From Clostridiales bacterium (GTDB lineage: Bacteria; Bacillota; Clostridia; Christensenellales; JAISNN01), in NCBI GenBank assembly GCA_031273965.1, contig JAISQX010000017.1, forward strand, positions 1 through 5,968: a DNA stretch of 5,968 nucleotides, in the 5' to 3' direction. The position numbers and the translations under genes were made by a program. The notes under the pieces were generated by a model. That model searched no databases. It was not told the origin of the DNA and worked only from the letters and a program-made list of their open reading frames with translations. Of the stretch, positions 1 through 4,671 are shown piece by piece. Within the stretch, counting starts at the first letter, position 1, and each line of letters opens with the position of its first letter.

Positions 1-558
1 GCCGTTCCCGTCATTTTGACGGCTCCGACGGCGGCGGATATCAAAAAGGGCGGCGCGTTGGATGCGTCGGCTTTGAGCGGCGGAAAGGCTAATATCGAGG
101 GAGTTTTCACGTGGACTAATTCCGATGAAAAGCCGAAGACGAGCGGAAAATATTCCGTAACTTTTACTCCGAACGACACGGAAAACTATGAGAGCGTGAC
201 CTTTATGATAGACGTGGCGGTAGAATCGGGGATATTGACCGACATTGTCGGACCGATAGCGGTCGCATTGATACTATTAGCTATAGCGATTATTATAGTA
301 AAAGTTAAACGCCCAAAGACACGTAAACCCGTAGCAAAAACCTATGTCGGCGAGACGGGCGCTCCGGCTACGGTTGAAGCGGATGTTTTTGGATTTGCGC
401 GGCATCCGTCCGCCGTTTCGCCTCAGACCGACTCTTTGAAGATTTCCGACAAAGCTCCCGATAATAATGAATTAGACGTATGCGTAATGAAAATCTCGGA
501 GAGCGGTTATCCTCAAAGCGAAAGAGTCAGAGCGGATATTCGGGAAAGAAAAGGCTGA
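1..558 (+). CDS. Surface protein C-terminus, Ig-like module plus membrane anchor (5' truncated)
   Basis: The frame is already open at base 1, so this is the last 185 codons of a gene that begins outside the window. A TTG at position 16 is in frame but has no reason to be the start. The first ~70 residues resemble the Ig-like (MBG/Big-type) modules of Clostridia surface proteins: a GVFTW segment, then SGKYSVTFTPNDTENYESVT, a recurring ending of such repeats. A hydrophobic helix follows (about residues 78-100, GPIAVALILLAIAIIIVKVK) with positive residues after it, so the Ig-like part should be outside and the ~85-residue polar tail in the cytoplasm. There is no LPXTG motif, so anchoring is by the helix. 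The gene lies on the host side of the tRNA cluster and looks richer in G+C than the element genes. Ligand and role are unknown. Confidence 0.75.
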   Translation, partial: AVPVILTAPTAADIKKGGALDASALSGGKANIEGVFTWTNSDEKPKTSGKYSVTFTPNDTENYESVTFMIDVAVESGILTDIVGPIAVALILLAIAIIIVKVKRPKTRKPVAKTYVGETGAPATVEADVFGFARHPSAVSPQTDSLKISDKAPDNNELDVCVMKISESGYPQSERVRADIRERKG

Positions 559-645
559 CGCAACCTCGCTCAAGATGCCGCGATGATTTGATAAAATTTT
601 TTATCGCGTCTTTGTTGAAAATATGCGAAGCAGTTAAAAAAGAAT

Positions 646-685
646 GACGCCCTTTTACGCGTATCCGTGTGGGAGGGTGTCTTTT
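646..685 (+). terminator. Probable intrinsic terminator after the surface-protein gene
   Basis: GACGCCCT (646-653) pairs with AGGGTGTC (674-681), with one G-T wobble. An A-run lies just before the stem and TTTT just after it. The 20-base loop is long and the T-run short, so this is probable rather than certain. A nearer inverted repeat (CGCGAT 579-584 with ATCGCG 603-608) has no T-run after it. Confidence 0.45.
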
Positions 686-786
686 CAATCATTCGGCTTT
701 TACTCGTAATTTGCGCTTCTTTTTTATCCGTTCCTCTTCATTTTGCAACTTGCAACACAAAATAAAAAAATAACAGCCAAAAACGA

Positions 787-815
787 TTGACAAACAATCT
801 GTTTTCATATAGAAT
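787..815 (+). promoter_or_regulatory. Promoter of the tRNA cluster
   Basis: A perfect -35 TTGACA (787-792), a 17-base spacer and a -10 TAGAAT (810-815) lie 15 bases before the first tRNA. Transcription would begin at about 822, leaving a very short leader, as expected of a strong vegetative tRNA promoter. Confidence 0.85.
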
Positions 816-830
816 AGTAAGGCTAAACGT

Positions 831-906
<76 letters not shown>

Positions 907-914
907 TTTTTTTT

Positions 915-991
915 GGCGGCGTAGCTTAGCAGGTTAGAGCAGTCGGTTCATACCCGACAGGTCGTTGGTTCAAATCTGACCGCCGCTACCA
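915..991 (+). tRNA. Elongator tRNA-Met (anticodon CAT)
   Basis: A 77-base cloverleaf with CCA encoded. The acceptor stem is GGCGGCG against CGCCGCT (closing G-T wobble), the anticodon stem is GTCGG/CCGAC, and the anticodon CAT is at 949-951. The GGCGG... and ...CCGCTACCA ends match Firmicutes elongator tRNA-Met and differ from the CAT-bearing tRNA-Ile2, which usually starts GGACC. A paired first base excludes the initiator. Four bases separate it from the next tRNA. Confidence 0.92.
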
Positions 992-995
992 TTTA

Positions 996-1070
996 GGCCC
1001 TATGGTCAAGTGGTTAAGACATCGCCCTTTCACGGCGGTAACGGGAGTTCGAGCCTCCCTAGGGTCACCA
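996..1070 (+). tRNA. tRNA-Glu (anticodon TTC)
   Basis: A 75-base cloverleaf with CCA encoded. The acceptor stem is GGCCCTA against TAGGGTC with one G-T wobble. The anticodon stem TCGCC/GGCGG encloses CTTTCAC, giving anticodon TTC at 1029-1031. The T arm has the standard TTCGAGC loop. It is the third gene of the cluster. Confidence 0.95.
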
Positions 1071-1084
1071 CTATTTTTTGAATT

Positions 1085-1125
1085 GAAAGATTTCATATAA
1101 AAAAGAAATTAGTATGAAACCTTTC
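1085..1125 (+). repeat. Inverted repeat between tRNA-Glu and tRNA-Val
   Basis: GAAAGATTTCATA (1085-1097) pairs with TATGAAACCTTTC (1113-1125) at 12 of 13 positions around a 15-base loop. It fills most of the 72-base gap between the third and fourth tRNA. The next T-run lies well past the stem, so it is not a typical terminator. It could be a processing hairpin in the tRNA precursor or a protein-binding site. Confidence 0.5.
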
Positions 1126-1142
1126 GGCTCAAAAATTTTTTT

Positions 1143-1218
1143 GGGAGCATAGCTCAGTTGGGAGAGCATCTGCCTTACAAGCAGAGGGTCATAGGTTCGA
1201 GCCCTATTGTTCCCACCA
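1143..1218 (+). tRNA. tRNA-Val (anticodon TAC), integration target
   Basis: A 76-base cloverleaf with CCA encoded. The acceptor stem is GGGAGCA against TGTTCCC with one G-T wobble, the anticodon stem is TCTGC/GCAGA, and anticodon TAC is at 1176-1178. The T stem is a perfect ATAGG/CCTAT. It is the last gene of the cluster and its 3' end faces the integrase gene, the usual layout when a tyrosine recombinase uses the 3' end of a tRNA as its target and rebuilds an intact tRNA on one side. Confidence 0.96.
1174..1218. other. Probable attachment site (attL) in the 3' half of tRNA-Val
   Basis: Element integrases of this family commonly recombine within the anticodon-to-3' end segment of a tRNA. The integrase gene ends only 60 bases away and nothing but a terminator intervenes. 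The exact core cannot be fixed, because the second copy at the far end of the element is not in the window. Confidence 0.65.
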
Positions 1219-1222
1219 AAAC

Positions 1223-1254
1223 GCCACATTTTTAACGAAATGTGGCTTTTTTTT
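1223..1254 (+). terminator. Strong intrinsic terminator of the tRNA cluster
   Basis: GCCACATTT (1223-1231) pairs perfectly with AAATGTGGC (1238-1246) over a 6-base loop, followed directly by eight T (1247-1254). It ends rightward transcription from the tRNA genes 24 bases before the 3' end of the leftward integrase gene, so the two transcripts do not collide. Confidence 0.92.
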
Positions 1255-1278
1255 ATCGAAAAAACGGGCGCTTACAAG

Positions 1279-2475
1279 CTATTTTTTATCATCTTTATCG
1301 CTTGTGTCATACGTTTTCTGTGTCAAATCTGTGTCAAAAGCTGAAAAAATATTGCCTTTTTGGGCGTTTATATAGTCAATTTGGGTGTCCGTGTATATTT
1401 TTTGCGTTATTTTGATATCCGCGTGACCCATAAGCCGCTGTGTCAAAACCGATGGAACGCCGTGTTCCTCAAGCCGTGTCGCGTATGTATGACGTAATGT
1501 GTGGAGGCTACCCTCTATTTTCAACGTTGCAAAAATACGCTTGATTTTGAGTTTTACGGCGTTTTGCGTAAAGTCAAAAACTCTATCAGAGCCGCTCCGT
1601 GTCGCTATTTTTTCATATACTTGCGGCGGAACGGGAACTTTGCGAACGCTTGCGTCGGTTTTAGGAGTTGTTTGTAAAATTTGTACGCCTTTAATATCAA
1701 CGACGTTTTTATTGACTGTAACATATCCGTCATGAAAATCGTCATAAGACAAAGCGAGAGCCTCTCCGACGCGTAAGCCCGTAAAGAGTAAAAACACAAA
1801 GAAAAGCTCGTATTTATCGCCGGCGATAGCCTCTAAGAACTGCATTTGCTCGTCTATAGTGAGCGCGTTGCGGTGTTTATATTGGTGCTTTGGAATTTCG
1901 ACGGCGGCGCAAGGATTATCTTTTATAAGCTTCAGCTTTTCGGCTTTGTTTAAAGCTGCGTTTAGCGTCTGATACAATATTTCGCGCGTCCTCGTCTGTT
2001 GTATCGATAATAGTTTTTCTTGTATGTCAAGCCCCTTTAGCGCCTTTAAGGGCGCGTCCGGAAACTCCTTTTTTAATCGCGCTATATTATAATTTAGAAC
2101 CTCTTGCGTTTTGGGTTTAATTTTTGCCTCTTTATATAACGAATACCACTTGTCAAGCCATGCGTGCAATTTATATTCTGACGTTGACTTTTTCTTCGTG
2201 TTCGGCTTTTCTCTCTCGTTTAGTAGTTTCTGTAATTTAAAGATAACCTCCTCTTTGCTTTTTCCATAGACTGATTTATACGCGTTGTCTATGAGAGCGC
2301 GACCTTGCCAGCGACCGTCGACGCGCGGTTTGCTGTCGACAGACACTCCTTTTATTTCTAATAGCATATTGATTCGCTCCTTTTCGGGATTCGATATGCT
2401 ACCGTCTTGATTGTCTAACTCGGCGAGAAGCTCGTCGATTGAAAACATGTCGTATACTTTAATTTTCTTTTCCAT
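1279..2475 (-). CDS. int: Tyrosine recombinase (site-specific integrase)
   Basis: This 398-aa protein should integrate and excise the element by strand exchange at the tRNA-Val site. The catalytic set is complete: Arg235 in TGLRVGEAL, Lys272 in TTPKTDASVRKVPVP, His325 and Arg328 in HTLRHTYAT, His351 in LMGHADIKITQ and the nucleophile Tyr361 in KIYTD. Residues ~100-190 fit the helical core-binding (SAM-like) domain. Residues ~52-88 (GRWQGRALI through GKSKEEVIFKLQ) resemble the arm-binding AP2-like domain. About 45 acidic residues precede that, an extension I cannot assign. The start is the only Met before the arm domain; a weak TAGG-type site precedes it. It begins 6 bases after the repressor stop, so it is probably co-transcribed with the repressor. 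No small excisionase gene is adjacent. Confidence 0.97.
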   Translation of the reverse strand: MEKKIKVYDMFSIDELLAELDNQDGSISNPEKERINMLLEIKGVSVDSKPRVDGRWQGRALIDNAYKSVYGKSKEEVIFKLQKLLNEREKPNTKKKSTSEYKLHAWLDKWYSLYKEAKIKPKTQEVLNYNIARLKKEFPDAPLKALKGLDIQEKLLSIQQTRTREILYQTLNAALNKAEKLKLIKDNPCAAVEIPKHQYKHRNALTIDEQMQFLEAIAGDKYELFFVFLLFTGLRVGEALALSYDDFHDGYVTVNKNVVDIKGVQILQTTPKTDASVRKVPVPPQVYEKIATRSGSDRVFDFTQNAVKLKIKRIFATLKIEGSLHTLRHTYATRLEEHGVPSVLTQRLMGHADIKITQKIYTDTQIDYINAQKGNIFSAFDTDLTQKTYDTSDKDDKK

Positions 2476-2481
2476 TTTAGC

Positions 2482-3153
2482 CTATTTCTTTTTTAATTGC
2501 CTTTTTGTTGTCCGTACTTCCTCAAACGTACCTAAAATTATAAAATCGTCTTTTGGCGTTATTGGAATAATATCATAGTCTGGATTTTCCGGTTGCAAAA
2601 ATATCATTCCGTTTCGATTACGATAGGTTTTGATTGTAGCCTCATCATTTAAAAGGGCAAGAATGATGTCTCCGTTGTAAGCGTCGTTTTGGCGGTGGAT
2701 AATGGCGATAGAGCCGTCTATTATGCCGACATTCGTCATGCTGTCGCCGCGAACACGGACGGCGAAATACTCTTCGGGATTCGGATAGTCTATGTAAATA
2801 TACGCTTCAATGTCCTCGACGGCTAAAATCGGTTTTCCCGCCGCCACCATGCCGACGACTGGAACAGGGTACTTATTAATCTCCCTCAAGCCGATAGCTT
2901 CTACCTTAGCCATTAGCTCGGCTTCTATTTCGTCTTCGGTTTTTGGTTTTGGGCTATCTGTGCGCCCAAGCAAGTAATCAGTAGTAACGTTGAAGTAGTC
3001 TGCGATTTTGGTAATATCATCATACGAGGGCTTAAGTCTACCGCTTTGCCAGTCTGAAATAGCGGACGGAAGGACGCCTATAGCATTAGCGAGGGTACTT
3101 TTTCCTATTTTTCTTTCTTGTAGTTGTTCGATTATTCTTTCAATTGTTGTCAT
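2482..3153 (-). CDS. CI/LexA-like self-cleaving repressor (XRE HTH + S24 peptidase)
   Basis: This 223-aa protein is the probable master repressor of the element. Residues ~4-62 are an XRE helix-turn-helix (STLANAIGVLPSAISDWQSG, then FNVTTDYLLG). A linker leads to an S24 peptidase fold carrying the Ala105-Gly106 cleavage site (GMVAAGKP), Ser138 in RGDSM and Lys175 in ATIKTY. This is the full Ser-Lys dyad, so RecA-stimulated self-cleavage on DNA damage is expected. I place the start at 3153, where AAGGAA lies 8 bases before ATG; a longer frame from 3195 would read through the divergent promoter and has no ribosome site. Its likely targets are the 17-bp palindromes at 3188-3204, 3882-3898 and 3910-3926. 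Its own promoter probably uses the leftward TATAAT at 3208-3203, with a poor -35. Confidence 0.96.
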   Translation of the reverse strand: MTTIERIIEQLQERKIGKSTLANAIGVLPSAISDWQSGRLKPSYDDITKIADYFNVTTDYLLGRTDSPKPKTEDEIEAELMAKVEAIGLREINKYPVPVVGMVAAGKPILAVEDIEAYIYIDYPNPEEYFAVRVRGDSMTNVGIIDGSIAIIHRQNDAYNGDIILALLNDEATIKTYRNRNGMIFLQPENPDYDIIPITPKDDFIILGTFEEVRTTKRQLKKK

Positions 3154-3181
3154 AATTTCATTTCCTTTTTTAATTTTTCTA

Positions 3182-3210
3182 TTGACATTTCGCAAAATAC
3201 GAATTATAAT
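3182..3210 (+). promoter_or_regulatory. Consensus rightward promoter P1 with embedded operator
   Basis: TTGACA (3182-3187), exactly 17 bases, and TATAAT (3205-3210) are both perfect consensus. The spacer is entirely taken up by a palindromic operator, so bound repressor would exclude RNA polymerase. Predicted start near 3217 gives a leader of about 13 bases to the ATG at 3230. The -10 region is near-palindromic and also offers TATAAT on the other strand, towards the repressor gene. Confidence 0.9.
3188..3204. promoter_or_regulatory. Operator O1, TTTCGCAAAATACGAAT
   Basis: An imperfect palindrome: half-site TTCGCA, central AAA, half-site TACGAA. It has the same form as two more copies downstream (consensus TTCGYR-AAA-TRCGAA) and lies next to the repressor gene. 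That the S24 repressor is the ligand is inferred from position and multiplicity. Confidence 0.8.
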
Positions 3211-3229
3211 ATATCCAAGAGGTGATAAT

Positions 3230-3433
3230 ATGAAAGTATTTAAAGTTACTCTTGCAGAATACAGGAACGGCGTAGTGGGGGAGGATTGTTTTCTTTGCGG
3301 CTATATATTTGCAAATACTATATGTGAAGCAAGGGACAATCTAAGTTCAATCGAATTACCGATTAACCCTAATTCAATTCTTGTCTTAAAAGAATTAAAA
3401 AACGGATTTATTGAGATTGGCAAATCGTTATAA
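3230..3433 (+). CDS. Small protein of unknown function under repressor-controlled P1
   Basis: This 67-aa protein is not one I recognise. It starts MKVFKVTLAEYRNG, has two Cys in EDCFLCGY (residues 20 and 23), and alternates short hydrophobic strands with polar turns, so a small mixed alpha/beta fold is likely. It shows no signal peptide, membrane helix or HTH. The start at 3230 is supported by AGAGGTG 5-6 bases upstream and by the promoter immediately before it; longer in-frame extensions upstream run antisense through the repressor gene and are not credible. It occupies the position where cro usually sits, yet lacks a DNA-binding motif. Its last 26 bases overlap, tail to tail, the leftward gene at 3408. 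Tight repression in the lysogen and expression on SOS induction are inferred. Confidence 0.75.
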   Translation: MKVFKVTLAEYRNGVVGEDCFLCGYIFANTICEARDNLSSIELPINPNSILVLKELKNGFIEIGKSL

Positions 3434-3815
3434 GTATAGCGACAATGGAAACTATTACGGCTATGAGGCTTAAAATATTAGACCAAAAGCTTCTCTTATT
3501 TGCTTTTTTAGATAAATTATTTGCGTCAACGGCTATATCGTTTGATTTTTTAGCTATTTCGTCTGCCGATATAAGTAAGTCTAATTCTTTTTCGATTTTG
3601 TCGTAATCTTCTACGGCTTTTTTGCCTTTAGGGGTAATTTCTACCGAATGATATATTGTCTTGTAGCCGATCTCGGCAGTTTTATCACAAGCTATCAAAT
3701 ATCCGTATCGGCATAGGCTATGAGTTATTTTCCAGTTTTCATCGTTTTCACAAGAAACTTTTCCCGCGCCATAATATTTTTTTAATACACTCATTATTTC
3801 TTTATCTAAATCCAT
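3408..3815 (-). CDS. Predicted tail-anchored winged-helix-like membrane protein
   Basis: This 135-aa protein is of unknown function. Residues 1-70 look like a winged-helix domain: helical start (DLDKEIMSVLKKYY), then YGYLIACDKT...YHSVEITPKGKKAVEDYD, whose ITPKGKKAVEDY ending is typical of the wing and last helix of such domains. Residues ~70-108 are charged and probably coiled coil. Residues ~110-132 form one C-terminal membrane helix (SNILSLIAVIVSIVAILITI) with only three residues beyond it, so the N-terminal domain should stay in the cytoplasm. The start at 3815 has AAAGGG 7 bases upstream. It lies among the repressor-controlled promoters, a slot often used for lysogenic-conversion or superinfection-exclusion genes; that role is only a guess. 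The whole coding strand would be covered by antisense RNA from P1. Confidence 0.75.
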   Translation of the reverse strand: MDLDKEIMSVLKKYYGAGKVSCENDENWKITHSLCRYGYLIACDKTAEIGYKTIYHSVEITPKGKKAVEDYDKIEKELDLLISADEIAKKSNDIAVDANNLSKKANKRSFWSNILSLIAVIVSIVAILITICQSQ

Positions 3816-3828
3816 AAACGTACCCTTT

Positions 3829-3857
3829 AATCCTCCTTCGGCAGGAGGATTTTTTTT
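3829..3857 (+). terminator. Intrinsic terminator ending the P1 transcript
   Basis: AATCCTCCT (3829-3837) pairs perfectly with AGGAGGATT (3843-3851) around TCGGC, leading into eight T (3850-3857). It is oriented for rightward transcription, so a P1 transcript would run from about 3217 through the antisense of the whole 3408-3815 gene and stop here. On the leftward strand the same hairpin lies in the 5' leader of that gene. Confidence 0.85.
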
Positions 3858-3881
3858 GATTAAAGAATAAAATTAAAAATA

Positions 3882-3898
3882 TTTCGTAAAATGCGAAA
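3882..3898. promoter_or_regulatory. Operator O3, TTTCGTAAAATGCGAAA
   Basis: A third palindrome of the same family (TTCGTA-AAA-TGCGAA), 28 bases from O2 centre to centre and just upstream of the P2 -35 box. It lies in the leader/promoter region of the leftward membrane-protein gene, so bound repressor could act on both directions or bind cooperatively with O2. Confidence 0.75.
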
Positions 3899-3903
3899 AA
3901 CAC

Positions 3904-3932
3904 TTGACATTTCGCGAAATACGAATTATAAT
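3904..3932 (+). promoter_or_regulatory. Consensus rightward promoter P2, near-copy of P1
   Basis: TTGACA (3904-3909), 17 bases, TATAAT (3927-3932). Bases 3904-3935 match 3182-3213 at 31 of 32 positions; the one difference is inside the operator. It drives the Cro-like gene at 4031 after a leader of about 90 bases. Confidence 0.9.
3910..3926. promoter_or_regulatory. Operator O2, TTTCGCGAAATACGAAT
   Basis: Fills the P2 spacer exactly as O1 fills that of P1 (TTCGCG-AAA-TACGAA). The single change from O1 (A to G in the left half) could give it a different affinity. Confidence 0.8.
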
Positions 3933-3954
3933 ATAATTACACTATCATATTATT

Positions 3955-3983
3955 TAACTAATACGCTAACAGCTATTTAGTTA
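3955..3983 (+). repeat. Dyad in the P2 leader
   Basis: TAACTAA (3955-3961) and TTAGTTA (3977-3983) are perfect inverted copies, and an inner GCT/AGC (3965-3967, 3971-3973) shares the same centre. It lies in the otherwise empty 90-base leader before the gene at 4031. It could be an RNA hairpin or an operator for the Cro-like protein. Confidence 0.4.
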
Positions 3984-4030
3984 TTATATCATAGCAATTA
4001 GAAAAAATCAACGAAAAGGAGGATTTTTAG

Positions 4031-4219
4031 ATGCGACACATACTAAAAAAGCAGGCGAACTTAGACATACGCGAGGAAGCTCGTAAAGCTGGTGTTTGGC
4101 AATGGCAAATAGCCGAGGCTCTCGGAATTTCAGAGGTTTGGTATACGCGACTGTTAAGGCATGAATTACCTGACGAAAAGAAAGCTGAAATCAGAAAAAT
4201 CATAGCAGAGAATAAGTAA
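4031..4219 (+). CDS. Cro-like small helix-turn-helix regulator
   Basis: This 62-aa protein fits the short HTH proteins common in early regions of Firmicutes prophages and conjugative elements. An N-terminal IREEARKAGVWQWQIAEALG forms the first helices, ISEVWYTRLLRHE gives the recognition helix, and ELPDEKKAEIRKIIAE the closing helix. There is no second domain, so it resembles Cro rather than the S24 repressor. The start has AAAGGAGG 8 bases upstream. It is the first gene behind the repressor-controlled promoter P2, and the RHH gene follows 12 bases later. By analogy it should turn down P1/P2 or the repressor gene after induction; this is inferred from position and fold. Confidence 0.85.
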   Translation: MRHILKKQANLDIREEARKAGVWQWQIAEALGISEVWYTRLLRHELPDEKKAEIRKIIAENK

Positions 4220-4231
4220 AAAGGAGCTAAC

Positions 4232-4378
4232 ATGAAAGCAGAAAAAGAGCAGACAACGCTACGGTTGCCTGCGGAGTTGAAAGAGGAATTGATGAGAGAG
4301 GCGCAAGAATTAGGATACAGCTTTAACGAGTATGTTTTACTGCTTATTCATAGAGCGCGTCGGTATCAACCTCAATAA
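4232..4378 (+). CDS. Small Arc-type ribbon-helix-helix protein
   Basis: This is a 48-aa protein. QTTLRLPAEL would be the DNA-contacting beta strand, followed by helix A (KEELMREAQELG) and helix B after a turn (SFNEYVLLLIHRARR), the classical Arc/MetJ layout, which works as a dimer. The start has AAGGAG 5 bases upstream, in the leader AAGGAGCTAAC that recurs before two later genes. It follows the Cro-like gene closely and should share its P2 transcript. Its last 35 bases overlap, tail to tail, the leftward RHH gene. DNA target unknown; candidates are the nearby TGCAAG repeats or an element promoter. Confidence 0.8.
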   Translation: MKAEKEQTTLRLPAELKEELMREAQELGYSFNEYVLLLIHRARRYQPQ

Positions 4379-4529
4379 TGCCGTGTCGGGTCTCATAGTC
4401 GGCGATGTGACGTTTAAGGATATAAACTATAAGATTATTAACGGCGCGTTCTTCTTTTTTTGCTAATACTTGCAATTTTAAATAAGTTGTATCGTCAATA
4501 CGAATACCGCGGTTTGGTGTATACGACAT
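4344..4529 (-). CDS. Leftward ribbon-helix-helix repressor candidate
   Basis: This 61-aa protein has an RHH core: NRGIRIDDTTY as the beta strand, LKLQVLAKKEER as helix A, AVNNLIVYILKRHIADYE as helix B, and a short acidic tail. I choose the start at 4529, because GAGG lies 8 bases upstream; an in-frame ATG at 4607 would put a hydrophobic, AT-rich stretch and the promoter itself into the protein. It is divergent from the rightward promoter at 4601-4629, with only ~140 bases between the starts, so it probably represses that promoter and perhaps its own. Its 3' end overlaps the end of the rightward RHH gene, so P2 readthrough would be antisense to it. Confidence 0.82.
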   Translation of the reverse strand: MSYTPNRGIRIDDTTYLKLQVLAKKEERAVNNLIVYILKRHIADYETRHGIIEVDTDALYE

Positions 4530-4560
4530 GATAAAAACCTCATAACAATTAGTAGGCAAT

Positions 4561-4569
4561 ATTATAGCA
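4561..4569 (-). promoter_or_regulatory. Extended -10 promoter of the leftward RHH gene
   Basis: On the minus strand this reads TGCTATAAT, an extended -10 with perfect TATAAT. It is preceded by two runs of seven T and no good -35, so it relies on the extended element. It lies 31 bases before the start at 4529. Confidence 0.65.
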
Positions 4570-4600
4570 TAAAAAAATAAAAAAATATACTTGCAAATAC

Positions 4601-4629
4601 TTGACAATGCGCAATCAATGTGCTAACAT
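4601..4629 (+). promoter_or_regulatory. Rightward promoter P3 of the small-gene operon
   Basis: TTGACA (4601-4606), 17 bases, TAACAT (4624-4629), preceded by TGC as an extended -10. Unlike P1 and P2 there is no TTCG-type palindrome in the spacer, so a different regulator is expected. It reads into the gene at 4672 and those following. Confidence 0.85.
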
Positions 4630-4634
4630 ATATG

Positions 4635-4651
4635 TGCAAGCAAGTTGCAAG
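4635..4651. promoter_or_regulatory. Tandem TGCAAG repeats at the P3 start, possible RHH operator
   Basis: TGCAAG occurs at 4635-4640 and 4646-4651, 11 bases apart (one helical turn), at the predicted P3 start site. An inverted copy, CTTGCA, lies at 4590-4595 just before the -35. Tandem short repeats about one turn apart are the usual target of Arc/MetJ-type dimers. The ligand is not shown by the sequence. Confidence 0.55.
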
Positions 4652-4671
4652 CATATTTAAGGAGGCTAAAA

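Noticed and set aside
579..608. CGCGAT/ATCGCG inverted repeat as a terminator
   Set aside because: No T-run follows the stem, and a better terminator lies a short way downstream.
3154..3195. Fourteen extra N-terminal residues for the S24 repressor
   Set aside because: The stretch overlaps the operator and divergent promoter and has no ribosome site, while the ATG at 3153 has a good one and gives the normal domain start.
3008..3229. Upstream extension of the 67-aa gene
   Set aside because: It runs antisense through the repressor gene and across the P1 promoter, and is open only by chance.
4530..4607. Longer start for the leftward RHH protein
   Set aside because: It would encode a hydrophobic AT-rich stretch lying over the promoter. 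The ATG at 4529 has GAGG at the right distance.
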